A stretch of DNA of 8,971 nucleotides. It comes from an uncultured Porphyromonas sp. (GTDB lineage: Bacteria > Bacteroidota > Bacteroidia > Bacteroidales > Porphyromonadaceae). Below are positions 1-6,225 of the stretch, one piece after another. The position numbers and the translations under genes were made by a program. Location: the NCBI RefSeq assembly GCF_915070105.1, contig NZ_CAJZFJ010000077.1, positions 1-8,971 on the forward strand, given 5' to 3'. Each line of letters begins with the position of its first letter. Within the stretch, counting starts at the first letter, position 1. The notes beneath the pieces are model-generated. The model searched no databases, was not told the DNA's origin, and saw only the letters and a list, made by a program, of their open reading frames with translations.

Positions 1-24
1 GGTACTGATGAGAGACGGGAGTCC

Positions 25-57
25 TTTATGTTTTTTTGATTTTTTATTGTACCTTTG
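25..57 (+). promoter_or_regulatory. Bacteroidota-type promoter upstream of the B12 riboswitch
   Basis: TACCTTTG at 50-57 matches the Bacteroidota -7 consensus TAnnTTTG exactly. TTTA at 25-28 lies 21 bases upstream, the expected spacing for a -33 TTTG box, but matches it only partly. A transcript starting a few bases after 57 would carry the whole riboswitch. The same octamer occurs in front of the 456-residue lipoprotein gene on the minus strand. Confidence 0.6.
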
Positions 58-109
58 TCCTGTCTTACGAGTATGGCTCTTTTATAAATAGGATGAAGCG
101 CATCCTGAC

Positions 110-325
110 TATTAGGAAGGAGAGCCAGCAAGGGAAGCCGGTGTGAGTCCGGCGCAGTACCCGCTACTGTAAGTCATCCCCCATCTCGGTCGCTACGTGC
201 GGTCATAGGATGGGCTCCTCATCCAACCAGAGCCAACGAAGCTCCACCACTGGGACAGCTGTCCTGGGAAGGTGTATGAGAGAGGAGAGACTAGGATGAT
301 AAGCCAGGAGACCTGCTCCTAAGAT
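110..325 (+). ncRNA. Cobalamin (adenosylcobalamin-type) riboswitch aptamer
   Basis: The conserved core lies at 131-170. It contains AGGGAAGCCGGTGTGAGTCC, where GCCGG and CCGGC can pair, followed by CAGTACCCGCTACTGT. The downstream conserved box AGCCAGGAGACCTGC is at 302-316, and a closing helix can form between TTAGGA (112-117) and TCCTAA (317-322). Between them, CCACTGGG near 246-253 and CTGGGAAGG near 264-272 match the usual P6-region arms. All these parts fit the family that binds coenzyme B12 and shuts down the gene behind it, usually a B12 transporter, a B12 biosynthesis gene or a B12-independent isozyme. No such gene follows here: the next convincing plus-strand gene is fabI, about 890 bases on and with its own promoter. 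There is no T-run after the aptamer, so any control would be translational or use an unseen element. Confidence 0.93.
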
Positions 326-369
326 CCAAGTAAAGCAATCTCGGGAATAAGATTGGGAAGACTATCCAT

Positions 370-402
370 GAGACAGAGTAGCGTGTAGCTACTGACCGTC
401 TC
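370..402. other. Hairpin just downstream of the riboswitch
   Basis: AGTAGC (377-382) and GCTACT (388-393) pair around the loop GTGTA. GAGAC (370-374) and GTCTC (398-402) can extend the helix across an asymmetric internal loop. It spans the only nearby short reading frame (368-388). No T-run follows, so it is not a standard terminator. It might be part of the riboswitch expression platform. Confidence 0.4.
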
Positions 403-513
403 CTCGATGAAGTGCACCTTCTGACGCACAGATGTACAGCAGAAGGACGTCTTTCCGCCACAGACCCAAGGGCGCGTTTGGCTTCCAGATGATGACATCA
501 TGTCGTGCATACA

Positions 514-538
514 CCACCCCACTCATGAGAGTGGGTGG
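514..538. other. Strong hairpin in the gene-free region
   Basis: CCACCCCACTC (514-524) pairs with GAGTGGGTGG (529-538) around the tetraloop ATGA, with one bulged C, giving a 10-bp G+C-rich helix. No T-run follows on either strand, which argues against an intrinsic terminator. Its role is unknown. Confidence 0.5.
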
Positions 539-1159
539 TCTAAGTAGCTTCCTCGAGGAGAGACCCCGATAACATCCCGTAATCATGATCTCTCGGCTGC
601 GCCTGAGGCACCTCGGTGTCCCTCGGGTGTACTCGCTTGTGATAAGTAGGGCATGAGCTCTACACCAAGGGTAGGACAAGGAGGCTCACAGAAGGGGTTT
701 TTCTTCATGTTCCTCCAACCTATCCAAAGCCACCCCTTCCTCCTTAGTCCTTTGCCACCCATGGTGCTACTCATGTAGCTCAACGTGGAGGCTCGTATGC
801 GTAGACATGTCAGAGGTGCATGGTTCGGTTAGAGCGCACTGCCACGATGTGGTAGGGTGTCTTTAGCCACCGTGCTACCGATGTCTCTCATCTCCCCAGC
901 CTATTGCCCTGTCTAAGGCGTGCACGAAGACCTAAGACACCTCATCGCCCCCTCTCCCCCCTTAGGGGATGGGGACTATATACCATGGAGGCTAAGCAGG
1001 CCTCGCTAGATCAGCACCCTGTGTCATCATGGGGCGTCCCTCGTCTGTGTGAGCAGATGTACGCCTAGTTATCCCCCCTTCATCCCCCTATCCATCGCCC
1101 TCCCCCTTGTTTTTATACTCCTTTAGCCCATGAGTGCAGGGCTACTTGCACAAAAGCTG

Positions 1160-1167
1160 TATCTTTG
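1160..1167 (+). promoter_or_regulatory. Promoter -7 box for fabI-lptB
   Basis: TATCTTTG is an exact match to the Bacteroidota -7 consensus TAnnTTTG. It lies 43 bases before the fabI ATG and leaves an A-rich leader of about 35-40 bases. No good -33 TTTG was seen at the usual 19-21 base spacing. Because the in-frame ATG at 1130 lies upstream of this box, the box supports the later start at 1211. Confidence 0.6.
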
Positions 1168-1210
1168 TGCTGAAAGTTTCACTCACTTAACTAAAAGAAT
1201 AATTTGCCTT

Positions 1211-2047
1211 ATGAGCTATAATCTCTTAGCAGGAAAGAAAGGGATCATCTTCGGAGCCCTCAATGAGCAGTCTATTGCCTGGCGTGTAGCAGAACGCGCT
1301 GTCGAAGAAGGCGCCGAAATCATCCTCACCAATACCGCTGTGGCTGTACGTATGGGACAGCTGAACGAACTAGGGCAGAAGCTCGGGGCAAAGGTCGTCC
1401 CTGCAGATGCAACTAAGGAGGAAGAGCTCGAGGTCGTCTTCCAGGAGGCTATGAAGAGCTTCGGGAAGGTAGACTTCGTCCTACACTCCATCGGTATGAG
1501 CCCCAACGTACGTAAGGGACGTAGCTATGATGACCTTGACTACAAGATGCTCCAGACGACCTTCGACATCTCGGCAGTATCTTTCCACAAGATGCTTCAG
1601 GTGGCTAAGAAGCTCGATGCTATCGCAGAGGGTGGCTCTGTCGTCGCACTGACCTATATCGCTGCTCAGCGTACCTTCGTCGGCTATAGCGATATGGCTG
1701 ATGCCAAGAGCCTGCTTGAGTCCATCGCCCGTAGCTTCGGCTATATCTATGGTCGTGACAAGGGTGTCCGTATCAACACCGTATCCCAGTCCCCCACAGT
1801 CACCACGGCAGGTAGCGGGGTCAAGGGTATGTCTGATCTACTAGACTTCGCAGAGGATCTCTCCCCACTCGGCAACGCCGACGCCAACGACTGCGCAGAC
1901 TACTGCATCACCCTCTTCAGTGACCTCACTCGTAAGATCACGATGCAGAACCTCTTCAACGACGGAGGCTTCAGCTCCATGGGTATGAGTGCTGCTGCCA
2001 TCGAAGCCTTTGCTGAAGGTCGCCTCGCTCGTCAGGAGAAGAAGTAA
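1211..2047 (+). CDS. fabI: Enoyl-[acyl-carrier-protein] reductase [NADH] FabI
   Basis: This enzyme catalyses the last reduction of each fatty acid elongation cycle in the cytoplasm, converting trans-2-enoyl-ACP to acyl-ACP with NAD(P)H. The 278-residue product is an atypical short-chain dehydrogenase of normal FabI length. The nucleotide-binding GALNEQSIAW is at 15-24 (FabI has this rather than the usual SDR TGxxxGxG). LHSIGMSP is at 91-98. The catalytic pattern Y-x6-K is Tyr159 and Lys166, with the second FabI tyrosine at Tyr149. The substrate-loop segment SQSPTVTTAGSG, at 192-203, differs from the E. coli form (SAGP...) but fits FabI-like enzymes. I chose the ATG at 1211, where typical FabI homology begins. 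The in-frame ATG at 1130 would add 27 unrelated residues and lies upstream of the likely promoter box at 1160-1167. The gene ends 27 bases before lptB and is probably co-transcribed with it. The family is the target of triclosan-type inhibitors. Confidence 0.96.
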   Translation: MSYNLLAGKKGIIFGALNEQSIAWRVAERAVEEGAEIILTNTAVAVRMGQLNELGQKLGAKVVPADATKEEELEVVFQEAMKSFGKVDFVLHSIGMSPNVRKGRSYDDLDYKMLQTTFDISAVSFHKMLQVAKKLDAIAEGGSVVALTYIAAQRTFVGYSDMADAKSLLESIARSFGYIYGRDKGVRINTVSQSPTVTTAGSGVKGMSDLLDFAEDLSPLGNADANDCADYCITLFSDLTRKITMQNLFNDGGFSSMGMSAAAIEAFAEGRLARQEKK

Positions 2048-2074
2048 GATCCCTCTATATCCCCTCTCAGGACA

Positions 2075-2821
2075 ATGATCCTTCGTACTGACAACCTCGT
2101 CAAGCGTTACCGCACCCGCACGGTCGTCAATCATGTCTCCATCCAAGTGGGACAGGGTGAGATCGTAGGGCTCCTAGGGCCTAACGGGGCAGGCAAGACC
2201 ACCACCTTCTATATGACGGTGGGACTGGTAGTGCCTAATGAGGGGCGCATCTTCCTAGACGATGAGGATATCACTAAGTACCCAGTCTACAAGCGTGCTC
2301 GTGCAGGTATCGGCTACCTAGCCCAGGAGGCCTCTATCTATCGTAAGATGAGTGTAGAGGATAACATACTCTCGGTACTGGAGCTGACGGATAGGACGAA
2401 GGAGGAGCAGCAGGCGCGTCTCGAGGAGCTCATCTCAGAGTTTCACCTAGAGAAGGTACGTCAGAATCAGGGTAACCGCCTCTCCGGAGGTGAGCGTCGT
2501 CGTGCCGAGATAGCCCGATGCCTAGCTATTGACCCGAAGTTCATCATGCTTGACGAACCCTTCGCAGGTGTGGACCCGATAGCGGTGCAGGATATTCAGA
2601 CCATTGTAGCCCAGCTACGACAGAAGAATATCGGCATCCTCATCACCGACCACAATGTCTATGAGACGCTGAGTATCACGGATCGTGCCTATCTGCTCTT
2701 CGAGGGGAAGGTACTCTTCGAGGGGACAGCAGAGCAGCTTGCCGAGAATGAGATCGTACGTGAGAAGTACCTTGGTAAGGACTTCCAGCTACGTCGTCGT
2801 AACTTCGACCACCTCGGCTAA
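2075..2821 (+). CDS. lptB: LPS export ABC transporter ATP-binding protein LptB
   Basis: This is the cytoplasmic ATPase of the LptB2FG complex, which extracts lipopolysaccharide from the inner membrane and drives it to the outer membrane. The 248-residue protein carries the full ABC set: Walker A GPNGAGKT (35-42), Q-loop Gln84 in [11 protein letters not shown], signature LSGGE (136-140), Walker B FIMLDEP (156-162) and the switch His193 in ITDHNV. The stretch [15 protein letters not shown] (from 161) is highly typical of LptB and separates it from the amino-acid transporter ATPases LivF and LivG. The C-terminus, [10 protein letters not shown] and what follows, is slightly longer than in E. coli LptB. 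It follows fabI by 27 bases on the same strand and is closed by a strong terminator, so the two probably form a bicistronic unit joining fatty acid supply with LPS transport. No LptF or LptG gene is visible here. Confidence 0.95.
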   Translation: MILRTDNLVKRYRTRTVVNHVSIQVGQGEIVGLLGPNGAGKTTTFYMTVGLVVPNEGRIFLDDEDITKYPVYKRARAGIGYLAQEASIYRKMSVEDNILSVLELTDRTKEEQQARLEELISEFHLEKVRQNQGNRLSGGERRRAEIARCLAIDPKFIMLDEPFAGVDPIAVQDIQTIVAQLRQKNIGILITDHNVYETLSITDRAYLLFEGKVLFEGTAEQLAENEIVREKYLGKDFQLRRRNFDHLG

Positions 2822-2842
2822 GCCCAATCTCACTATAAGCAT

Positions 2843-2888
2843 TTACCCCCGCCTTACTCCTAGGAGTAGGGCGGGGGTAAGTCTTTTT
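2843..2888 (+). terminator. Intrinsic terminator after fabI-lptB
   Basis: Two 18-base arms (2843-2860 and 2863-2880) are complementary except for one G-T pair. The arms begin TTACCCCCGCC on the left and end GGCGGGGGTAA on the right. The loop is CTAG or similar once the innermost pairs open. The T-rich tail TCTTTTT (2882-2888) follows directly on the plus strand. The hairpin is 21 bases after the lptB stop. Confidence 0.92.
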
Positions 2889-2921
2889 AGGTCGGGAGGT
2901 ATGTTTAGGTTGGGAGGTAAG
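2886..2921. repeat. Two tandem copies of an 18-base unit
   Basis: TTTAGGTCGGGAGGTATG (2886-2903) is followed at once by TTTAGGTTGGGAGGTAAG (2904-2921), with two mismatches. The unit starts within the T-run of the lptB terminator and lies in the gap between two convergent transcription units. It is probably a local duplication with no assigned function. Confidence 0.75.
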
Positions 2922-2994
2922 TACCTGGATGCATTCTTTATGGGTACCCTTCCCTTAGAGAAGGAGGGCTAGGAAAGAGGTAGGAGGCTTTGTG

Positions 2995-4491
2995 CTATTC
3001 CTTCTTCCTACGCTCTCGGCGCTCCTTCACCTCCTTGGCATACTGCGCAGCTCGCTTCTGTCCCTTGGGGTCTGTGGAGAAGTTTTCGTAGAGGAAGAGC
3101 TCGGGCAGTGACCGTGCCTTGTCGTCTACATGCACGACTCCATCCCTGCCTCGGCTTAGGGTGAACTCGTCATAGAGGAGCTTGGAGCGGTCTAGGAGAC
3201 TATCCCTACTGACTGAGTCGGGCTGGAAGCGGTAGGAGGTATAGTGGATCTGTGACTTGGTCACGGTGATGTCCTGATAGAGCTGTAGCCCTGATCCGAG
3301 GCGGTCGTGTACGGCGGAGAAGCCATTGCGATAGACCTTTGGGGAGGCAGAGCTAATCACGAAGGCTGGGGCAATAGTATCCCCACGCTCGCCTCGTGTC
3401 GTAGAGCGTGCGTAGCCGTGGTCGTGCCCTTGTAGGACGAGGTCTGCCCCGTGGTCGAGGAGCTCATCTTTGAAGACGTGGTGCATGATGAAGTTCTTGC
3501 GCCCCTCACGTACACAGTCCACAGCGTGGTGGAAGAGTACCACCTGCCAGGGCTGTCTGGAGCTGGAGAGTGCATGACGTAGCCAGCTCTTGTGGCTATT
3601 GATCGCCCCCAGCCACATGATGTCCGTCGTGTCGAGGACGATGAGGCGCATGAGGGGGAAGTCAATATAATAGCTACGCTGCAGGAAGTCCTTGGGTCCA
3701 TTGAGCGGGTAATTGGTCTGCGGTATCCAACGTACGTCAAGCTCACGAGCGAAGCCACGCTTGAGGTACTCATGATTACCTGGTGCGGCGATGACCGGGA
3801 TGCGTGTGTTGAGTCCCTGCTGTGCCTGATACCAGCTCTGCCAATACTGGTCTGTCGGCCCTTCGATCTGGTCGCCTGCTAGGGCAAAGAACTGAATGGA
3901 GTCGGCTAGTCGTGCCTTAATCTCTCGGAAGAAGGTGCTGCTCATCTGACCCGCTGGGTCCTGTACATCTCCGAGGTAGACGAAGCGAGTCGTGTCACAG
4001 TCCCGCTTGCTAGGCATCGTAAAGGAATAGATAGGCGAGCGTCGCTCCCCACTCTGTAGCTGGTAGAGGTAGCGAGCCCCTAGGTGTAGGCTATCTAGGC
4101 TGACGTGGTAGAAGCACCCCTTGCCTGAGCGACTCTTGACGAGGCGCCCTAGGGCGGGGATACGCTGCTCAGGCAAGGTGTCGCCACCTGCTGTGATCTC
4201 CTGTATGTAGACTGCGGAGGCCTCTAGGTGCTCACCACTTCGCCAGGAGAGTGTGCGCTCAGAGGTGAAGTCACTCCCTGGAGTGAGGGTGATGCGGGAG
4301 ATCTCCTCTGGGGTGTTGTAGGGAGCCTCGGGGGCATTGCCGAACCATGCTCCCCATCGCACCTTGAGCAATATGCCTAGGCTGAGGAGTATGACGAGCA
4401 GTAGGGGGATCAGGATGTAGCGCTTCTTCCTGCCCTTGCGCTTGTCGGGCTTGAGGTTACGTAGACGAGGTGGCTTATATTTGGTCCTCAT
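2995..4491 (-). CDS. Membrane-anchored calcineurin-like (purple acid phosphatase-like) metallophosphatase
   Basis: This is a predicted phosphoesterase of 498 residues whose substrate is unknown. A very basic N-terminus (about 1-24) precedes one hydrophobic helix at about 25-43. By the positive-inside rule this predicts an uncleaved anchor with the rest in the periplasm. Residues about 60-160 resemble the beta-rich domain that precedes the catalytic domain in purple acid phosphatase-like proteins. The metallophosphatase motifs follow in order: GDVQ (174-177), GDQIEG (206-211), GNHEY (238-242), HHAV (321-324) and GHDHGYAR (355-362). Together they supply the expected Asp, Asn and His metal ligands. 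The C-terminus is highly charged (KEVKERRERRKKE). The start overlaps the upstream membrane-protein gene by 17 bases, suggesting translational coupling. The next Met is near residue 160, inside the protein, so the start is secure. The family assignment is firm; the substrate and exact subgroup are not. Confidence 0.88.
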   Translation of the reverse strand: MRTKYKPPRLRNLKPDKRKGRKKRYILIPLLLVILLSLGILLKVRWGAWFGNAPEAPYNTPEEISRITLTPGSDFTSERTLSWRSGEHLEASAVYIQEITAGGDTLPEQRIPALGRLVKSRSGKGCFYHVSLDSLHLGARYLYQLQSGERRSPIYSFTMPSKRDCDTTRFVYLGDVQDPAGQMSSTFFREIKARLADSIQFFALAGDQIEGPTDQYWQSWYQAQQGLNTRIPVIAAPGNHEYLKRGFARELDVRWIPQTNYPLNGPKDFLQRSYYIDFPLMRLIVLDTTDIMWLGAINSHKSWLRHALSSSRQPWQVVLFHHAVDCVREGRKNFIMHHVFKDELLDHGADLVLQGHDHGYARSTTRGERGDTIAPAFVISSASPKVYRNGFSAVHDRLGSGLQLYQDITVTKSQIHYTSYRFQPDSVSRDSLLDRSKLLYDEFTLSRGRDGVVHVDDKARSLPELFLYENFSTDPKGQKRAAQYAKEVKERRERRKKE

Positions 4492-5059
4492 GGGGTTGTT
4501 CTGGTAGTGTCTCTTGGGGTAGGGAGGGTCGGGGTGTGTCTTGCGTCTGCTGTGTCTGCTGGAGCTCCTTTACTTCCTGTCTCAGGGTCTCTAGCTCTTG
4601 CTTGAGAGCTTTGTTTTCTATCCCTAGGGCATCCCACTCTAGTAGTCCTCGCGTGGCTAGGCCGATCATGATGACAGCCACAGAGCCGATGACACCGAGT
4701 GAAGAGAGGGGGATTGTATTAGGGGCGAAGCCTGGCATCTCGAGCTCCCAGAGACTATAGCAGAGGATGGGGATCAGGAGCCCAATGAGAGCCGAGACAG
4801 CTAGCAACCATAGGTAAGAACGGAAAAGGCGTCGCCGCATCAAGTGGGGGGCGAAGCTATAGTAGTTGAGGTAGAAGAGCAGTATGAGGTACAGGTCGGT
4901 CAGCCACGTGGAGTAGTAGAGGCTAGGCCGTGCAAAGACGCTCTCTATCCCCTGACTCACTAGTGGGGTCACGAGTGTCTGTAAGAGGATCAAGAGAAGC
5001 CAAAGGGAGGCTGTGACGGCGAAGGTGATCGAGCGATCTGTGGTGGGCTTGCGTTCCAT
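4475..5059 (-). CDS. Four-helix membrane protein with C-terminal coiled coil, resembling a LytS/YehU sensor without its kinase domain
   Basis: The 194-residue product has four predicted membrane helices at about 12-33, 51-71, 81-103 and 116-136. A heptad-like charged segment follows at about 144-172 (IENKALKQELETLRQEVKEL), then a Gln- and Pro-rich tail. Helix 2 runs into NYYSFAPHLMRRRLFRSYLWL, a pattern common in the membrane part of Bacteroidota LytS/YehU-type histidine kinases. In those kinases a similar ENxxLKxEL coiled coil leads straight into the phosphoacceptor sequence (QINPHFLFN). Here the protein diverges at that point and stops, so there is no phosphoacceptor His or ATPase domain. 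It starts 24 bases after the polyprenyl synthase gene and overlaps the phosphatase gene by 17 bases. It may be a cut-down sensor, a scaffold or a partner of the phosphatase. The family link rests on pattern resemblance only. Confidence 0.75.
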   Translation of the reverse strand: MERKPTTDRSITFAVTASLWLLLILLQTLVTPLVSQGIESVFARPSLYYSTWLTDLYLILLFYLNYYSFAPHLMRRRLFRSYLWLLAVSALIGLLIPILCYSLWELEMPGFAPNTIPLSSLGVIGSVAVIMIGLATRGLLEWDALGIENKALKQELETLRQEVKELQQTQQTQDTPRPSLPQETLPEQPHEDQI

Positions 5060-5083
5060 AGGGTGGTATAGTAGGGGGATGAA

Positions 5084-6064
5084 TCAGTGAGTACGCGAAC
5101 CGATGTAGTCGGATAGGGCGATTAGGGACGAGCGGTAGATGCTCTCGGGATAGCTGTAGAGGAGCTCCTTAGCTCGGTGGATATAGTCGGCTAGTCGAGT
5201 CTCTGCATAGGTGATGCCTCCATGCTCGATAGCATAGTGGGTGAGGTGGGCTACTGCGGCCTCGGTGATGGGACGCTCCCTGAGGAGCTCTAGGCAATGG
5301 TCTCCCTCGGCTGTTCCCTCGGTCTCTAGGAGGGTATGGAGGAGGGGAAGGGTGATCTTGCCCTCTCTGAGGTCGTTGCCGGTGGGCTTGCCTACATCGT
5401 TGCTGTAGTAGTCAAAGATATCGTCTCGTATCTGGAAGGCCATCCCGAGGTATTCCCCGATCTGTGTCAGACGCTCCTTGTCCTGTGTGCTAGCTCCGGT
5501 CATGATCCCTGCGATACGCGCACAGCTGGCGAAGAGCACTGCGGTCTTCTGACGGATGATGTCGTAGTAGTTCTCCTCGCTCAGGCGTAGACTATCTGCA
5601 CTCTCAAACTGTCGGATCTCTCCCTCCGTCAGCTCTCTGCCGATACCGGAGATGATCTGAATGACCTCGAGGTCACCTAGAGAGATAGCCCCGATGAGTG
5701 CCGAGGAGAGGACGAAGTCCCCCATGAGCACAGCCACACGATTGTCGTAGAGGACGTTGAGCGTAGGTTGGCCTCGGCGGGTGGAGGCCTCATCGATCAC
5801 GTCATCATGGATGAGGGTGGCGGTGTGGATTAGCTCCAGTAGGACGGCTGCCTCGATACTTGACTTGGGGGGATCGCCACCTGCGATCATTCCAGCCATC
5901 AGAGCTACGAGGATCGGGCGTACCTTCTTCCCTGTGGAGGCATTCAGACGATCGATAGCGTCTTGGAGCCATTCGGACTTTGTCGCCAGTATCTCGTTGA
6001 ACTGGCTGTGGAAGTCCTCCACATGGTCTGCTACGGGTGCCTTGATTATATCTATTTGTTGCAT
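5084..6064 (-). CDS. Long-chain polyprenyl diphosphate synthase (trans-type, IspB/HepT-like)
   Basis: This enzyme condenses isopentenyl diphosphate onto an allylic diphosphate to build a long all-trans prenyl chain, most likely the menaquinone side chain in this group. Counting from the ATG at 6064, the 326-residue product shows GKKVRP (45-50), the first Asp-rich motif DDVID (87-91) followed by RRGQPT, a conserved Lys-Thr at 173-174, the second Asp-rich motif DDIFD (214-218), and GKPTGNDLREGK (225-236). The residue five before DDVID is Ala82, a small residue there being typical of long-chain rather than farnesyl- or geranylgeranyl-producing enzymes. I start at ATG 6064; one codon upstream is TTG, which is unlikely to be the start. 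It is the first gene of a minus-strand operon with the membrane protein and phosphatase, preceded by a -7 box at 6089-6096. The exact chain length cannot be read from the sequence. Confidence 0.93.
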   Translation of the reverse strand: MQQIDIIKAPVADHVEDFHSQFNEILATKSEWLQDAIDRLNASTGKKVRPILVALMAGMIAGGDPPKSSIEAAVLLELIHTATLIHDDVIDEASTRRGQPTLNVLYDNRVAVLMGDFVLSSALIGAISLGDLEVIQIISGIGRELTEGEIRQFESADSLRLSEENYYDIIRQKTAVLFASCARIAGIMTGASTQDKERLTQIGEYLGMAFQIRDDIFDYYSNDVGKPTGNDLREGKITLPLLHTLLETEGTAEGDHCLELLRERPITEAAVAHLTHYAIEHGGITYAETRLADYIHRAKELLYSYPESIYRSSLIALSDYIGSRTH

Positions 6065-6088
6065 CAACTATCTGTATCAATGAAGTGA

Positions 6089-6096
6089 CAAAAATA
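6089..6096 (-). promoter_or_regulatory. Promoter -7 box for the polyprenyl synthase operon
   Basis: Read on the minus strand this is TATTTTTG, an exact TAnnTTTG match, 24 bases before the ATG at 6064. No clear -33 TTTG is seen 19-21 bases upstream. The leader would be short (roughly 15-20 bases). Confidence 0.5.
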
Positions 6097-6167
6097 CATA
6101 TAATATCCCAGCCCTGCCCTAGGTATGCGGTCTACCTACCCAATGGATATGCTCCTAGACGAAGCAA

Positions 6168-6203
6168 ATATCCCCCACTACCGATCTCGGTGGTGGGGGA
6201 TAT
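6168..6203 (-). terminator. Hairpin terminator after the 257-residue lipoprotein gene
   Basis: The arms at 6168-6183 (ATATCCCCCACTACCG) and 6188-6203 form a 16-bp helix with one G-T pair and the loop ATCT. On the minus strand it begins 22 bases after the lipoprotein stop and is followed by TTGCTTC, a weak T-tract. On the plus strand the tail is GTCTTTG, but no plus-strand gene needs it. It separates the lipoprotein gene from the polyprenyl synthase promoter. Confidence 0.78.
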
Positions 6204-6225
6204 GTCTTTGAGTCTAGGCACTTCC

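Larger units (their letters stand above)
326..1129. other. Long region without a recognisable gene, downstream of the riboswitch
   Basis: All plus-strand frames over the first part of this stretch are broken by stops every few tens of codons. The open frames on the minus strand (319-522 and 389-679) give Cys- and Trp-rich peptides with no recognisable domain and overlap each other. The first ATG after the riboswitch, at 368, opens only six codons (MRQSSV) before a stop. Visible structure includes hairpins at 370-402, 514-538 and 839-855, and pyrimidine-rich tracts from about 945 to 1110. It may be the remains of a lost B12-regulated gene, a non-coding RNA region or plain intergenic DNA. I cannot tell which. 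Confidence 0.6.

Noticed and set aside
319..679. Two overlapping minus-strand open frames (67 and 96 residues) opposite the riboswitch end
   Set aside because: They overlap each other in different frames, give Cys/Trp-rich peptides with no domain, one ends inside the conserved riboswitch sequence, and there is no promoter or ribosome site in support.
815..880. tRNA-like segment (GGTTAGAGCGC-like stretch followed by a five-pair stem with a seven-base loop)
   Set aside because: The supposed anticodon loop lacks the invariant T before the anticodon, there is no GGTTCRA T-arm at the right place, and no acceptor stem can be drawn.
1130..1210. In-frame N-terminal extension of FabI by 27 residues from the ATG at 1130
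   Set aside because: The extra residues do not resemble FabI, which normally begins close to the nucleotide-binding segment, and the ATG lies upstream of the -7 box at 1160-1167.
1841..2146. 101-residue minus-strand frame across the fabI-lptB junction
   Set aside because: It spans parts of two well-supported genes on the other strand and has no recognisable features.
2965..2994. Possible terminator just after the phosphatase gene
   Set aside because: CCCTCCTT and AAGGGAAGGG around 2947-2970 can pair only with a bulge, and no T-run follows on the minus strand, so the operon's end is not defined.
3357..3882. Open frames overlapping the phosphatase gene in other frames on both strands
   Set aside because: They lie inside the conserved catalytic region of the phosphatase and have low-complexity, Ser/Thr-rich translations.
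6065..6067. TTG as the start of the polyprenyl synthase gene
   Set aside because: An ATG follows immediately at 6064 and the family gives no reason to prefer the rare start; the difference is one residue.
5757..6083. 108-residue plus-strand frame opposite the polyprenyl synthase gene
   Set aside because: It is a shadow of a strongly conserved gene on the other strand; its Ser/Arg-rich composition is typical of antisense reading.
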